A stretch of 64,000 nucleotides of DNA from a bacterium (GTDB lineage: Bacteria > UBA8248): positions 1 through 64,000 of the forward strand of contig JAVEPB010000092.1 in assembly GCA_030922375.1 (NCBI GenBank), written 5' to 3'. Below the pieces are notes generated by a model, which saw only the letters and a program-made list of their open reading frames with translations, made no database searches and was not told where the DNA came from. Made by a program: the position numbers and the translations under genes. Each line of letters opens with the position of its first letter. Position 1 is the first letter of the stretch. Below are positions 37,566 through 47,447 of this stretch, one piece after another.

Positions 37566-38840
37566 ATGGAAGCGGACTTAATCCTCCGGATCGCCGCCTT
37601 CGTTTTGTTAATGCTTCTCTCCGCGTTTTTTTCCGCGAGCGAGACGGCTTTTTTCTCCCTCAGCCGTATCCGGGTGCAGATTCTCCGCAAGGAAAGCCGG
37701 CTGGGTGAAAAAATCGCCTCGCTGCTCGATCGCCCGCGCCGGCTGATCATTTCCATCCTGATGGGAAATGAAATAGTCAATATCGTCGCTTCGGCGATAT
37801 TCACGGGCGGGATAATCATCGTATTGGGGGAGGGCCGGAGTTGGCTCGCCCCCATCCTGATGACGCCGATCCTGATGGTGTTCGGAGAAATTTCCCCGAA
37901 ATCATTCGCGGCCCGTTTTCCCGAATCACTGGCCCGGGGTCTGGTGGTTCCGCTGGCCTGGTTTACCAGTATTATCCAGCCGGTCCGCAGGGTATTTCTC
38001 CATGTTGCTAACGCGGTCCTATCTCTTTTGGGGGCTTCGGCGAGGGATCATAGCAATATCCTGATGGAAGACGAATTCCTGACATTGGTCGAGGCGGGTC
38101 TCGAGGAGGGCGAACTGGACGCCACCGAACAGGCCTATATCCGGAATATTTTCGAATTCTACGACAGAAGCGTTGGCGAGATCACGATTCCCCGCACGGA
38201 CATGGTGTGCTGGGAGGCCAGCCTGCCGCTTTCCGAGATATCGAGGCTGGTGCGGGAGTCGGCCCACTCGCGCGTCCCCATATACGAGGGCGACCGCGAC
38301 CATATCGCGGGGATACTTTATCTGAGGGATTTCCTGGGCGTCTCGGGGCAAACGCAATTCGACCTCAATCTTGCATTACCGCGTGAGTTGCTGCGTGAGC
38401 CGTTGATCGTTCCCGAGGGCATGAAGCTCGATGCGCTCTTCCGCATCTTTCGGCAGGAGAGAACCCATCTGGCGATCGTGGCCGATGAGTTCGGAGGGGT
38501 CGCCGGATTGGTGACGATGACCGACCTCCTGGATGAAATATTCGGTGAAATTCGGGACGAATTCGACGAGGAGGAAGAAGCGGATATCGAAAAACAGCCC
38601 GACGGCGCTTTCATATGCAAGGCGCGGGTTCCTTTGTGGGATTTTTCAGAGCAAACCGGCTGGCTTCTACCGGACTACTCCGAGGCCCATTCGGTGGGCG
38701 GCCTGGTGTTCACGCTGATGGGGCATGTGCCCGAACCGGGCGAGAGCGTCCGCTACGGGGGAGTCGAGTTCACGGTTCTCGGGGTGGAGAACACCCGGGT
38801 GGTCCGGCTGCGGGCCATGCGCACCGAGGAGCCAGTGTAA
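37566..38840 (+). CDS. Hemolysin/CNNM (HlyC/CorC) family transporter, paralogue 1
   Basis: LLSAFFSASETAFFSLSRIRVQIL, MGNEIVNIVASAIFTGG, CBS region, LLDEIFGEIRDEFDEEEE, CorC C-terminal domain. Confidence 0.92.
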   Translation: MEADLILRIAAFVLLMLLSAFFSASETAFFSLSRIRVQILRKESRLGEKIASLLDRPRRLIISILMGNEIVNIVASAIFTGGIIIVLGEGRSWLAPILMTPILMVFGEISPKSFAARFPESLARGLVVPLAWFTSIIQPVRRVFLHVANAVLSLLGASARDHSNILMEDEFLTLVEAGLEEGELDATEQAYIRNIFEFYDRSVGEITIPRTDMVCWEASLPLSEISRLVRESAHSRVPIYEGDRDHIAGILYLRDFLGVSGQTQFDLNLALPRELLREPLIVPEGMKLDALFRIFRQERTHLAIVADEFGGVAGLVTMTDLLDEIFGEIRDEFDEEEEADIEKQPDGAFICKARVPLWDFSEQTGWLLPDYSEAHSVGGLVFTLMGHVPEPGESVRYGGVEFTVLGVENTRVVRLRAMRTEEPV

Positions 38841-40105
38841 TGTCTCTCACGATCTTCATTCCCATCGGAATTTTGCTCCTCATCGGCGAGGCGCTTTTTT
38901 CGGGCTCAGAGATAGCCATCATTTCCGCGAACCGCGCCCGCCTTCGCACCCTGGCGAACGAGGGCGACCGCGGGGCCGAAACGGCGCTGCGCCTGATCGA
39001 GGCGCCCGAGTGGCTGATGGGAACGATTCTGACCTGCCACAACGCCTGTTTTGTAACCAATGTGGCGCTGGCGACGCTGGCGGCGATAGAGCTTGTCGGC
39101 CCCAGGTACGGGGAGCTTCTTTCGATCTTGTTGGTTATCCCGTTCCTCGTGATTTTCGGCGAGGTGGTTCCGAAGAGCTATTGCCAGGATCGCGCGGACA
39201 CCCTCGCGCCCCGGCTGGCCCGGATTGTATGGGCCGCGCGGGGGTTGGTGTATCCCATTGTGTGGCTGCTCAACCGTCTGATCCAATCCGTCCTGAACCG
39301 GGGAAGCGAGACAAACCACAGAAGCCCCTTCGTCACCCGCCAGGAGCTTGAGGTCCTCGTCGAGGAGCCCAGAGAGGGCGACCTCCAGGCGGGCGAGCGA
39401 AAGATGATCGGACGCATTTTGTCCTTTGGCGATTTGGATGTCGCGAATGTCATGGTGCCCCAGGTCGAGGTCTCGGCCGTGGACGAAGAGTCCACCATCG
39501 AGGAAGTGATCGAGCGAATCAAGGGGGACGGCCACTCCAGCATCCTGGTCTACAAAGAGGAGATTCATCATATCGTCGGGGCCGTCAACGCTAGGGATAT
39601 CATCGCGATTGGCGAGGAAGCGAACGGCCCGCTCAAAGAAAAACCTGAATTGATGCGCTCTCCCTACTTTGTCCCCGAATCCCAGCCGGCGGACGTCCTC
39701 CTCGAAAACATGCAGCGCGAGAAAGTGAAACTCGCGGTGGTGGTGGACGAGTACGGCGGGTGCGTGGGCGTCGTCACGATGGAAGACCTGGTCGAGGAGA
39801 TCGTCGGGGAGATCAGCGATGAATTCGACGTGGACGAAGGCGGGCTTTTCCAGCGTACCCCGGACGGAAAATTCATGGTGGACGCCCGGATGGAGGTCGA
39901 GGCGGTGCGCGAGGAGCTTTCGATTCCCGTGCCCGAGGGCGACTACGAAACCCTGGGTGGTTACCTCCTCGAGGTGTTTGAGCACATCCCCAAAAAGGGA
40001 GAGCGGGTGACGATCGATGGATGGACGTTCACCGTGGAAGAAGCCACCGAGAGGCTAATCGAGAAAGTCGGCTGCGAGCCGGTTTCGGGGGGCCGGGCTC
40101 CGTAA
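38840..40105 (+). CDS. Hemolysin/CNNM (HlyC/CorC) family transporter, paralogue 2
   Basis: MSLTIFIPIGILLLIGEALFSGSEIAIISANRARLRTLA; LVEEIVGEISDEFDVDEGG; TAATG junction with paralogue 1 (ORF track start 38615 is an over-extension). Confidence 0.92.
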   Translation: MSLTIFIPIGILLLIGEALFSGSEIAIISANRARLRTLANEGDRGAETALRLIEAPEWLMGTILTCHNACFVTNVALATLAAIELVGPRYGELLSILLVIPFLVIFGEVVPKSYCQDRADTLAPRLARIVWAARGLVYPIVWLLNRLIQSVLNRGSETNHRSPFVTRQELEVLVEEPREGDLQAGERKMIGRILSFGDLDVANVMVPQVEVSAVDEESTIEEVIERIKGDGHSSILVYKEEIHHIVGAVNARDIIAIGEEANGPLKEKPELMRSPYFVPESQPADVLLENMQREKVKLAVVVDEYGGCVGVVTMEDLVEEIVGEISDEFDVDEGGLFQRTPDGKFMVDARMEVEAVREELSIPVPEGDYETLGGYLLEVFEHIPKKGERVTIDGWTFTVEEATERLIEKVGCEPVSGGRAP

Positions 40106-40154
40106 AACCCCCCCCGGCGGAAGCGGGGGTGGCGAATAATTTATTAAAGGGGCC

Positions 40155-41225
40155 TCATGCGGAAAGCGGGGCGGGAACCTCGATTCCCGTATCCCTGGAT
40201 ATGCCCTGGAGCGTTTCCCACTGGGCCTCCTCGTAGGGGATGCCGTTTGACCTGGCGTCGGCCATGCGGCGCGCCTCGCGCTCGCCCGGGAGGAGCATCT
40301 CGGGTCCCCCGTACTTCCTGATGTCGCTGACGGTCTCCTCCAGGCGGCGGCGGGCTTCCTCCTCGGGAAACAAGAAGTCTATTCGCCAGGCTTCGAAGGT
40401 CTGGGACACCCGGCTTTTAGGCGTCTCCCGCATGTTTTTGATTCGCCCGGTGGATCCCCCGCCGATGACGTTGTCCAGCTCGACGAGAATATTCAACCCC
40501 GATCCCTTATAGCCGAAAGTCTCCCCTCCCAGGGGAAGAACCGAACCGCCGATCAATCTTTCGTAGGGAACCACTCCTTCGAGCACGTTGCCGTCCTTGT
40601 CCTTGAAATAATCGGGAGGGATGGGGGTGCCCGATCTCGTGGCGCGAATCGCCGGGCTCACCGCGCGTTGCGTCGTGGCGATATCGATGACGATGGCTTC
40701 ATCGCCGCAGGGAAGTCCCCAGGCGATGGGGTTTGTTCCCAGCCGGACGCGGCATCCGCCATATGGCATCATCCAGGCGCCCGAGGTGCAGGTGGCCCGG
40801 GCGGCGAAACCCCGCGCGATTAGCGCCTCGACATATACACAGGCCGCCCCGAAATGATTCGCGTCGTGGACGTGGACCCGGCCACAGCCGTATTTCTCGG
40901 CCAGATCGCCCGCGAGCTGGGCGGCTTCCATCGCCGCCGCGGGTCCGAGGCCGCCGTTGGCGTTTATCGCGGCGACAGCCCACCCGCTGTTCCGCTTCAT
41001 CTCGGGAAGCGCCTTTATATCGATGGCGTCCTGCCGGGTTCGATCAACGAGCTCTCTCAATCCGGTGCCCCCGGCGACGCCGTGGCTGGATATTCCTCTC
41101 AAATCGGCGGCGGCGAGCACTTCCGCCGTTGTTCTGGCCCGATCCGCCGCCGCCCCGAGCGATTGAGTCACATCCGAGGCGAAATCGGTCAGCGCTTCCG
41201 GCGAGATGCGTCTGGAATTCTCCAT
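40155..41225 (-). CDS. Ldh family (malate/L-lactate/ureidoglycolate-type) NAD(P)-dependent oxidoreductase
   Basis: ADLRGISSHGVAG, GRVHVHDANHFGAACVYVEALIARGF, GGCRVRLGTNPIAWGLPCGDEAIVIDIATTQRA. Confidence 0.9.
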   Translation of the reverse strand: MENSRRISPEALTDFASDVTQSLGAAADRARTTAEVLAAADLRGISSHGVAGGTGLRELVDRTRQDAIDIKALPEMKRNSGWAVAAINANGGLGPAAAMEAAQLAGDLAEKYGCGRVHVHDANHFGAACVYVEALIARGFAARATCTSGAWMMPYGGCRVRLGTNPIAWGLPCGDEAIVIDIATTQRAVSPAIRATRSGTPIPPDYFKDKDGNVLEGVVPYERLIGGSVLPLGGETFGYKGSGLNILVELDNVIGGGSTGRIKNMRETPKSRVSQTFEAWRIDFLFPEEEARRRLEETVSDIRKYGGPEMLLPGEREARRMADARSNGIPYEEAQWETLQGISRDTGIEVPAPLSA

Positions 41226-41239
41226 GAATAAAACGCTTT

Positions 41240-41950
41240 CTATTTTTTATAGGGAATGCATAAGGTGAACGATACGCCTCCGCCCGGAGGGGTTTCTACA
41301 ATTAATTCCCCGCCCCAAAGCCTGGCGGTGAGGTACGAGCGGTAAAGACCGATGCCCACTCCTTCGAAGCCTTTGGCCTCCTGGAGACAGGCGTCAAGCC
41401 ATTCGAGGACAGTGCCGGTCCCGGCCGGAGGAGAATGCGCCGCGCTATTTTCGGTGGAAAAGCAAATGTTATCTTCATCGCGGGACAAACGGACCAGAAT
41501 GGTTCCCCCCTCAGGGGAGAGAAGTATCACCGCGTCGAGCAGGTCGTTAATCAGAGTGGCGAGCCGGGCTTTGTCGCCCGTGACGTGGAGGGCCGAGGAC
41601 GGCATTTCCGGCTGAAACCTGTAGCCGTGAAGGCGCCGTAGCCGCTTGCTGATTTGCTCGCTGAGAAGGGCGGCCAAATCGACGGTCTCCTCTTTATCAA
41701 TCAACTCCCCCGATTCAATCGCGGCGGTATCAACAAGATCGCGGATGCAGCGGTCCAGTCTGTAAACGGGTTCCGAGAGCTCGGCCAAACTCTCGCGAAG
41801 CACAATAAGGTTGGTTTCGTTGGTCAGATCCTGGAAGCGGCTTCGAAACTCGGCGAAAGGTTCGCCGAGGTCGCGGCTCACGAGCCGTAAGAAGAGCGAA
41901 TCCTTTCGGGCGTTTTGTTCGGCGGTATGATCCTCGGACCCATCGTTCAC
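41240..41950 (-). CDS. Soluble degenerate histidine-kinase-like protein
   Basis: Overall DHp/HATPase arrangement (LVSRDLGEPFAEF..., DKARLATLINDLLDAVILLSPEGGTI, GVGIGLYRSYLTARLWGGELIVETPPGGGVSFTLCIP) but key residues replaced. Confidence 0.72.
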   Translation of the reverse strand: MNDGSEDHTAEQNARKDSLFLRLVSRDLGEPFAEFRSRFQDLTNETNLIVLRESLAELSEPVYRLDRCIRDLVDTAAIESGELIDKEETVDLAALLSEQISKRLRRLHGYRFQPEMPSSALHVTGDKARLATLINDLLDAVILLSPEGGTILVRLSRDEDNICFSTENSAAHSPPAGTGTVLEWLDACLQEAKGFEGVGIGLYRSYLTARLWGGELIVETPPGGGVSFTLCIPYKK

Positions 41951-42052
41951 CTTGATCTCCCGCTGGCTGAAAGCACCCTTCGCGGCCGGGGTCAGGCGTG
42001 ATTCTCCGCGATCTTCATATGGCTGTCAAAAACGGGCGAGCGGGCGCCCGGC

Positions 42053-42502
42053 CTAAAAGGAAATATTTTGCGCCTGCAAATCCCCGGCGGCGTCGAGAAT
42101 GACTCTGGCCGTTCCCCGCGTCATGGGCTCGAGGTTTTCCAGCTCCTCCAGCGGGACCCACCTTGCCTCGGTGATGTCGCTTCGGGGTTTGAGCGAGCCT
42201 CCCGAGGGGCGGCATACGAAATCGACGAGGACATAGTGATACTGCACCCGGTCCCAGTTGTCCCGCGTGATGCGGTCGAGAACCGCGCAACGCGAGACGA
42301 TCTCGACGGTGAGGCCCGTTTCTTCGAGCACCTCACGCTTGCATGCCTCCTCGAGCGTCTCGCCCAGTTTGAGGGCCCCGCCGGGAACGCTCCAGTTTCC
42401 CGCTCCCGGGGCCTTGCCCCTCCGCGCCATCAGGACTTTTCCTTCGCTGAAGATGATGGCCCCGACCCCGACAATGGGCCGAAGGGGATATTCGCGGCTC
42501 AT
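42053..42502 (-). CDS. NUDIX hydrolase (ADP-ribose pyrophosphatase-like)
   Basis: PIVGVGAIIFSEGKVLMARRGKAPGAGNWSVPGGALKLGETLEEACKREVLEETGL. Confidence 0.92.
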   Translation of the reverse strand: MSREYPLRPIVGVGAIIFSEGKVLMARRGKAPGAGNWSVPGGALKLGETLEEACKREVLEETGLTVEIVSRCAVLDRITRDNWDRVQYHYVLVDFVCRPSGGSLKPRSDITEARWVPLEELENLEPMTRGTARVILDAAGDLQAQNISF

Positions 42503-42586
42503 ATGGCCTCCCGTATTTGTTTATGTTAACACCGGTGAGAAACCAGACCGTAGCATTCCATCCGCCGCCGGAAAAGTATAACGGCG

Positions 42587-43459
42587 TTGCTCGGCGAAAT
42601 CCTGACGGAGGATAAATTGCCGCCGGAAATCGTTTTTGCGCTCCTGTCCATGTGCTTTCTCGGCACGAGCGATTTTCTCTATAAATGGGGCCAAAAGTGG
42701 GATTTGCGGGGCGGCCCGTTCATGTTGGTGCAGAATTTCGCCTATATGCCCACCGCCTTCGGCCTTGCCTTGCTTCGCTCGGAGCTGGCGTGGAACCCCG
42801 GTCTCTGGTTCGGCCTCCTGAACGGCGTTCTCGCTTTCACGGCATTCCTCTTTATCCTTCTGGCGATGCGGCGGGGGGAGGCCGTCACGCTCATACCCAT
42901 CGTGCGGCTGAATTTCGCGGTGACCGCCCTTATGACGATCACCCTGATCGGGGAGGAAGTGACCCTGCTCAAGGGCGCGGCTCTACTCTTGGCGGGCTCG
43001 GCGGTGCTGGCCGGGGGGTCGGGCATTTTCTCCGGCAGGGGAGACCGGCGCGCCCTCGCCCTGGCGGTGGGTGCCATGGTCCTGTTTGGGTTTGTCGGGT
43101 TATTCATCAAAATCGGGCTCGGCTTGGGGGCGAACCCCGCGGCCATGACACTCGCGCAGAGCCTGGGCGTTTTCTGCATGGCGCTTCCGTATGCGATCCG
43201 ATCGGGTGACCCGATTCCCCGGCGCGGGGGGGCGCTGTGGGTCCCCCTTGTTTGCGGGGTGCTCACCTCTTCGAGCTATGTCTCGCTATCGGTCGGATTC
43301 ACCTATGGGGACGCCGTGGTGATAGCGCCCATCGCTCAGTTGAGTTTCGTCCTCACGGGGCTGCTGGCGATTATCTTTCTCGGGGAAAGACTCTCCCCGC
43401 GAAAGGGGCTCGGCGTGGCCTGCGCGGTTCTGTCTATTCTGATCTTCGCGGCGGCCTGA
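42587..43459 (+). CDS. EamA/DMT-family transporter
   Basis: About 10 hydrophobic segments; C-terminal YGDAVVIAPIAQLSFVLTGLLAIIFLGERLSPRKGLGVACAVLSILIFAAA. Confidence 0.85.
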   Translation: MLGEILTEDKLPPEIVFALLSMCFLGTSDFLYKWGQKWDLRGGPFMLVQNFAYMPTAFGLALLRSELAWNPGLWFGLLNGVLAFTAFLFILLAMRRGEAVTLIPIVRLNFAVTALMTITLIGEEVTLLKGAALLLAGSAVLAGGSGIFSGRGDRRALALAVGAMVLFGFVGLFIKIGLGLGANPAAMTLAQSLGVFCMALPYAIRSGDPIPRRGGALWVPLVCGVLTSSSYVSLSVGFTYGDAVVIAPIAQLSFVLTGLLAIIFLGERLSPRKGLGVACAVLSILIFAAA

Positions 43460-43465
43460 AGCGGG

Positions 43466-44644
43466 TCAGATCACCCCGTCCCGGCGCAGCGCGTCCACAT
43501 CATCGGCCGCCATCCCCAGCCATTCGCCCAATATCTCACTGGTGTGGGCTCCCAGGGCGGGGCCCGTCCAGCGGATTTCCTGCGGCGTTTCTGACATGCG
43601 CGGCGCGGTATTTTGCATGGGCACCTCCCCGAAATCGGGGTCGGTTATATTTTTAATAAGCTCTCTTTCGCGAAAATGAGGATCGGCAATAATATCCTCG
43701 ATATCGTAAATCGGCATCGCGGTGACGCCCCCCTCCACGAAACGGCCCATGTTCTCCTCGCAGGTGCGTTGGCCGATTTCGGCGGCGACGATCGCGTCGA
43801 GTTCGGGGTTGTTGGCGACCCGGGTGATGTTGTCCTTGAACCGCGGATCGGAAATGAGGTCGGCCCGATCCAGGCCCTTGACCAGGCGCTCGAACATGGG
43901 CTGGGTCGAGGCCGAGATGGCGATCCATCGGTTGTCGCTCGTCGGATAACAGTTTCGAGGGGAGGAGTTTTCGGAAAGATTCCCGGTGCGTTTGTATTTT
44001 TTGCCGTTCAGCACGAACTCGGCGGCGTGGGGGCCGATGATGGTGAATAAGGGTTCGTAGAGCGCCAGATCGATGACCTGGCCTTTTCCGCCGCCGAGGG
44101 CGTCCCGCCGGTAGAGGGCGAACATGGTGGAGGCGACCCCGTAGAGGCCCGCCGTCATGTCCGCGATGGGGACCGGCGGCAGCAGCGGCGGAGAGTCGGG
44201 GAATCCGTTCAGCGCGCTGAAGCCGGAGGCCGCTTCGACCAACGTGCCGAACCCGGGGCGATCCCGGTAGGGGCCGTCCTGTCCCCAGCCGGAAATCCTC
44301 ACGATGACGAGGCGGGGGTTCACCTCGTGGAGCTCGCCGGGGGACAGGCCCCACGATTCGAGTTTGCCCGGAAAAAAATTCTCGGCGAGTACATCCGCCT
44401 CCGCCGCCAGATTTTTTAAAAGCGCTTGTCCCTCCACCTTAGTCAGATCGAGGGTGATGGATTTTTTTCCGCGCCCGTAGACCTTCCACCACGAAGGACT
44501 CCAGGCCCGGAGGGTGTCCCCCCGGCGGGGGACCTCGACCTTCACCACGTCGGCGCCCGCGTCGGCGAGCAGCATTCCGTAATAGCCGCCGACGATGAGG
44601 CGGGTCAGATCGAGAACTTTCACGCCCTCGAGAGGAGCCGTCAT
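43466..44644 (-). CDS. CaiB/BaiF family CoA-transferase (family III)
   Basis: LEGVKVLDLTRLIVGGYYGMLLADAGADVVKVEVPRRGDTLR, LDLTKVEGQALLKNLAAEADVLAENFFPGKLESWGL, GTLVEAASGFSALNG. Confidence 0.94.
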   Translation of the reverse strand: MTAPLEGVKVLDLTRLIVGGYYGMLLADAGADVVKVEVPRRGDTLRAWSPSWWKVYGRGKKSITLDLTKVEGQALLKNLAAEADVLAENFFPGKLESWGLSPGELHEVNPRLVIVRISGWGQDGPYRDRPGFGTLVEAASGFSALNGFPDSPPLLPPVPIADMTAGLYGVASTMFALYRRDALGGGKGQVIDLALYEPLFTIIGPHAAEFVLNGKKYKRTGNLSENSSPRNCYPTSDNRWIAISASTQPMFERLVKGLDRADLISDPRFKDNITRVANNPELDAIVAAEIGQRTCEENMGRFVEGGVTAMPIYDIEDIIADPHFRERELIKNITDPDFGEVPMQNTAPRMSETPQEIRWTGPALGAHTSEILGEWLGMAADDVDALRRDGVI

Positions 44645-44995
44645 CCGTGTCGCCTCGCGGCGCGATTTGAGACAAGTCTTCGCATGCTCTCCGGCCTTTG
44701 CATGACTCCTGGTCTCCGCATGACCTCCGGCCTCCGCCGTCCGGGCCGGAGACGGGCTCCGCGCCGGGAAAAGAAATTTCGAGAAGATCAGAGCATACCA
44801 TGGCCCCCCGGCCCCGGCTTGTGCTGGGGGAAGACGTTTAGTTTTAATGGTTTACGGCGATCCGATTCGAAGGTTTCCGGCTGGAGGAATCCGGTATATA
44901 TATTCGGGTCCGCCAGAGGATAGGATTCGGGTTTCTAGGAAGATCGAAATTTTCGCCCCCCCCGGGGGCTTTCTTCGTGCCGGGATGATTCTCAC

Positions 44996-45589
44996 ATGAC
45001 GGTGAAATTAAAAAGAATTTGCGTGTTCACCGGTTCCCGCGAGGGAAGCCGCGCCGTTTACCGCGAGGCGGCCAGGAATTTGGGCGAAACCCTCTCCGGC
45101 AGGGGCATCGGCGTCGTCTACGGCGGCGGGCATATCGGTTTGATGGGGGTTCTCGCCGACGCGGCCCTCGAGGGCGGGGGCGAGGTGATCGGCGTTATTC
45201 CGCAGGGTATCGTCGACCTCGAGGTGGCCCACGAGGGCGTGACCGAGCTTCGCATCGTCAAGACAATGCACGAGCGCAAGGCCCAGATGGCCGACCTTTC
45301 AGACGGTTTCATCGTCCTTCCGGGCGGCCTCGGAACGCTCGAGGAGATGATGGAGATAATCTCCTGGGTCTATCTCCGGTTCATCAGCAAACCGATCGGG
45401 TTGTTGAATGTGGAGGGCTACTTCGATCCGCTTTTGTCGTTTTTCCGCCACGCGGCCGGAGAAGGGTTCATGCCGGAGAGCTACGATAAGTTGTTCACGG
45501 TAGGCGAAAATTCCGATCTTCTTATTTCCGGGATGGAGGGCTACTCCCCGCCGGACGGCGCTCTCGTGCGCGGATTTGACACCATTTAG
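44996..45589 (+). CDS. LOG family protein (cytokinin riboside 5'-monophosphate phosphoribohydrolase type)
   Basis: ICVFTGSREG, GIGVVYGGGHIGLMGVLADAAL, MHERKAQMADLSDGFIVLPGGLGTLEEMMEIISWV (PGGxGTxxE). Confidence 0.94.
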   Translation: MTVKLKRICVFTGSREGSRAVYREAARNLGETLSGRGIGVVYGGGHIGLMGVLADAALEGGGEVIGVIPQGIVDLEVAHEGVTELRIVKTMHERKAQMADLSDGFIVLPGGLGTLEEMMEIISWVYLRFISKPIGLLNVEGYFDPLLSFFRHAAGEGFMPESYDKLFTVGENSDLLISGMEGYSPPDGALVRGFDTI

Positions 45590-45606
45590 GGGTATTGAGT
45601 GGGGAA

Positions 45607-46278
45607 CTACTCCCATTCAAGGGCTTTCAGATACCCCACCTCCGGGATGTCGGCCAGCGGAGCGAGCCCCATCGTTTTTTTATGCGCCTGGATGGTTTTC
45701 AGGTGCGCGTAACACTCCCAAAGCGTGTGCCGGAAGACGTATTCCAGGTCGTAGTGGAATAGGTCCGGGTCCGTTTCATCCCTCCAAAATCCCCCCGGAT
45801 GCGACTTCAGGGTGACCCTCTCCGTCCATTCCCTGGCCCCGTCGCCCGAGGCCCATCGCTGCTCTCCGGGTATCCGGCGCGTGAAGGTCTTCTCCCGAAG
45901 GCCGCCCAGCGTTTCCCCGCCGAGTATCTCAATGGCGAGGCCGACCGCGTCTTCAAGCGCGGCCAATAAATCGCCCATCTCATAAAACCGGCCGGGGTCA
46001 AGACACCGATCGCCGCCCCCCGTGTCGAGCAGCGATTTATCCCGCGGCAGGTTCTCCCCGAACAGCCCTTCGCCTACCAGGCCGACATACCAGCGGTAAT
46101 GCACCCAGGCGATATGGCTGACCTGCTGTCTGATCGACCATGCGCCCCAGCTTTTTCCGGGTTGTGTTCTGTCGAGTTGCCCGGCGTTGAGCCCGCTGAT
46201 CTCGCGTTCGTACATGGCCGGAATTCCGGGATATCCGGGAAACATCTCCCGCCCCGGCGTCGATAGGCTTTCGGTCAT
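45607..46278 (-). CDS. DinB family protein
   Basis: WSIRQQVSHIAWVHYRWYVG; LFHYDLEYVFRHTLWECYAHLKTIQAHKKTMG, four-helix-bundle with His metal-ligand pattern. Confidence 0.75.
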   Translation of the reverse strand: MTESLSTPGREMFPGYPGIPAMYEREISGLNAGQLDRTQPGKSWGAWSIRQQVSHIAWVHYRWYVGLVGEGLFGENLPRDKSLLDTGGGDRCLDPGRFYEMGDLLAALEDAVGLAIEILGGETLGGLREKTFTRRIPGEQRWASGDGAREWTERVTLKSHPGGFWRDETDPDLFHYDLEYVFRHTLWECYAHLKTIQAHKKTMGLAPLADIPEVGYLKALEWE

Positions 46279-46407
46279 ATCGGATTCTCATTCATATCAA
46301 ACCCCGATTTTGAGATGCGGAAGGGAATTTTCCTTTCCCGGCATTCTGTCCAATTTTCCCCCGCCGCGCTATGGCCGCTGGTCCCGGCGTGAGATAGTTC
46401 ATTTTCT

Positions 46408-47319
46408 TTGCACCCTTCTAATCGCGGCGGGCTTGTCTTGTTTGAGTTGTTTTCATCCATTCCTCCGGAATACCGCGCCCTGCTGGGGAGCTTTTTCTTC
46501 GCCTGCAATCAAATCCTCGTCCGCAGGTTGACGGACAGGGCCTCCCCTCTGACCGTGACGATCATGACCAATTTCTGGATGTCCGTCACCGCACTTTTCC
46601 TGATTCCGCTCTCGGACTCGTTCGAGGGAAATTTTCTCCGCGCGCTTCTTTTTTTCGCGGGTGTGGGTTTATTGGGTCAGGCGACGGCCCGGTATCTGGC
46701 CTATTCATCGAACAAGATGATCGGGGTGAGCCGGACAAACACCGTTGTCGCGGGCTCTCCCATCGGCGCCTCGCTGATGGGCGTCGTGATATTGGGCGAG
46801 CGGCCCGCGCCCGAGGTGGGGATCGGCATCATCCTGATCGTCGCCGGGTTGATTTTCATGACGAGCGAGCGGGGAGAGGGGAGGCAACCCCTCAAGAGCT
46901 ACACATTCGCGTTCGTGGCGATGCTCGCCTTCTCGGTAACGCCTTATCTCCGGAAGGGGGGGATGCTGGCGCTGAGCGCCCCCGCGTTTGGGGTCATTTT
47001 CTCCACCATCATCGCCAACTCGACCCTGTTGGTGACCTCGCGGGCGATGCCCGGAGCCCATAAATTTCGCCTCAACCGCTCCATGGCGCTGGCGAGTATC
47101 CCGGCGGGGGTTTTCGGAATGGCCGCGGCGATCAACTTCTGGACCGCCCTCAGGGACGGCCCGCTTACCGTAATCTCCCCGCTCATCCGGATGACGCCGA
47201 TTTTCGTGCTCCTCCTCTCGATGATTCTTCTCAGGGGCAAGGAGATCATCACGAAGCGGTTGGTTCTGGCGACCTTGATTGTCGTGGCGGGGGCGGCGCT
47301 GATTACGGCGAATCCGTGA
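46408..47319 (+). CDS. EamA/DMT-family transporter
   Basis: About 10 TM; TNTVVAGSPIGASLMGVVILGERPAPEVGIGIILIVAGLIFM; MTPIFVLLLSMILLRGKEIITKRLVLATLIVVAGAALI. Confidence 0.85.
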   Translation: MHPSNRGGLVLFELFSSIPPEYRALLGSFFFACNQILVRRLTDRASPLTVTIMTNFWMSVTALFLIPLSDSFEGNFLRALLFFAGVGLLGQATARYLAYSSNKMIGVSRTNTVVAGSPIGASLMGVVILGERPAPEVGIGIILIVAGLIFMTSERGEGRQPLKSYTFAFVAMLAFSVTPYLRKGGMLALSAPAFGVIFSTIIANSTLLVTSRAMPGAHKFRLNRSMALASIPAGVFGMAAAINFWTALRDGPLTVISPLIRMTPIFVLLLSMILLRGKEIITKRLVLATLIVVAGAALITANP

Positions 47320-47447
47320 TTCCCGCTCGCGCGGATTGACCGTATCCCCCTTCGTTTGCGACACTTCCTCCATCCGAACCGTTTGATCCGAAGCTGCGGG
47401 GGATTTATCGGACATCCCCGGCGCATTCCGCATTTCGAGGAGAGAGG

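Noticed and set aside
40106-40154. Bidirectional terminator between CorC paralogue 2 and Ldh gene (CCCCCC-GGCGGAAGC-GGGGG)
   Set aside because: Hairpin is plausible but no T-run follows on either side; too weak to list.
44955-44975. Terminator GCCCCC-CCC-GGGGGC before the LOG gene
   Set aside because: Only a 6-bp stem with interrupted T tail; not convincing.
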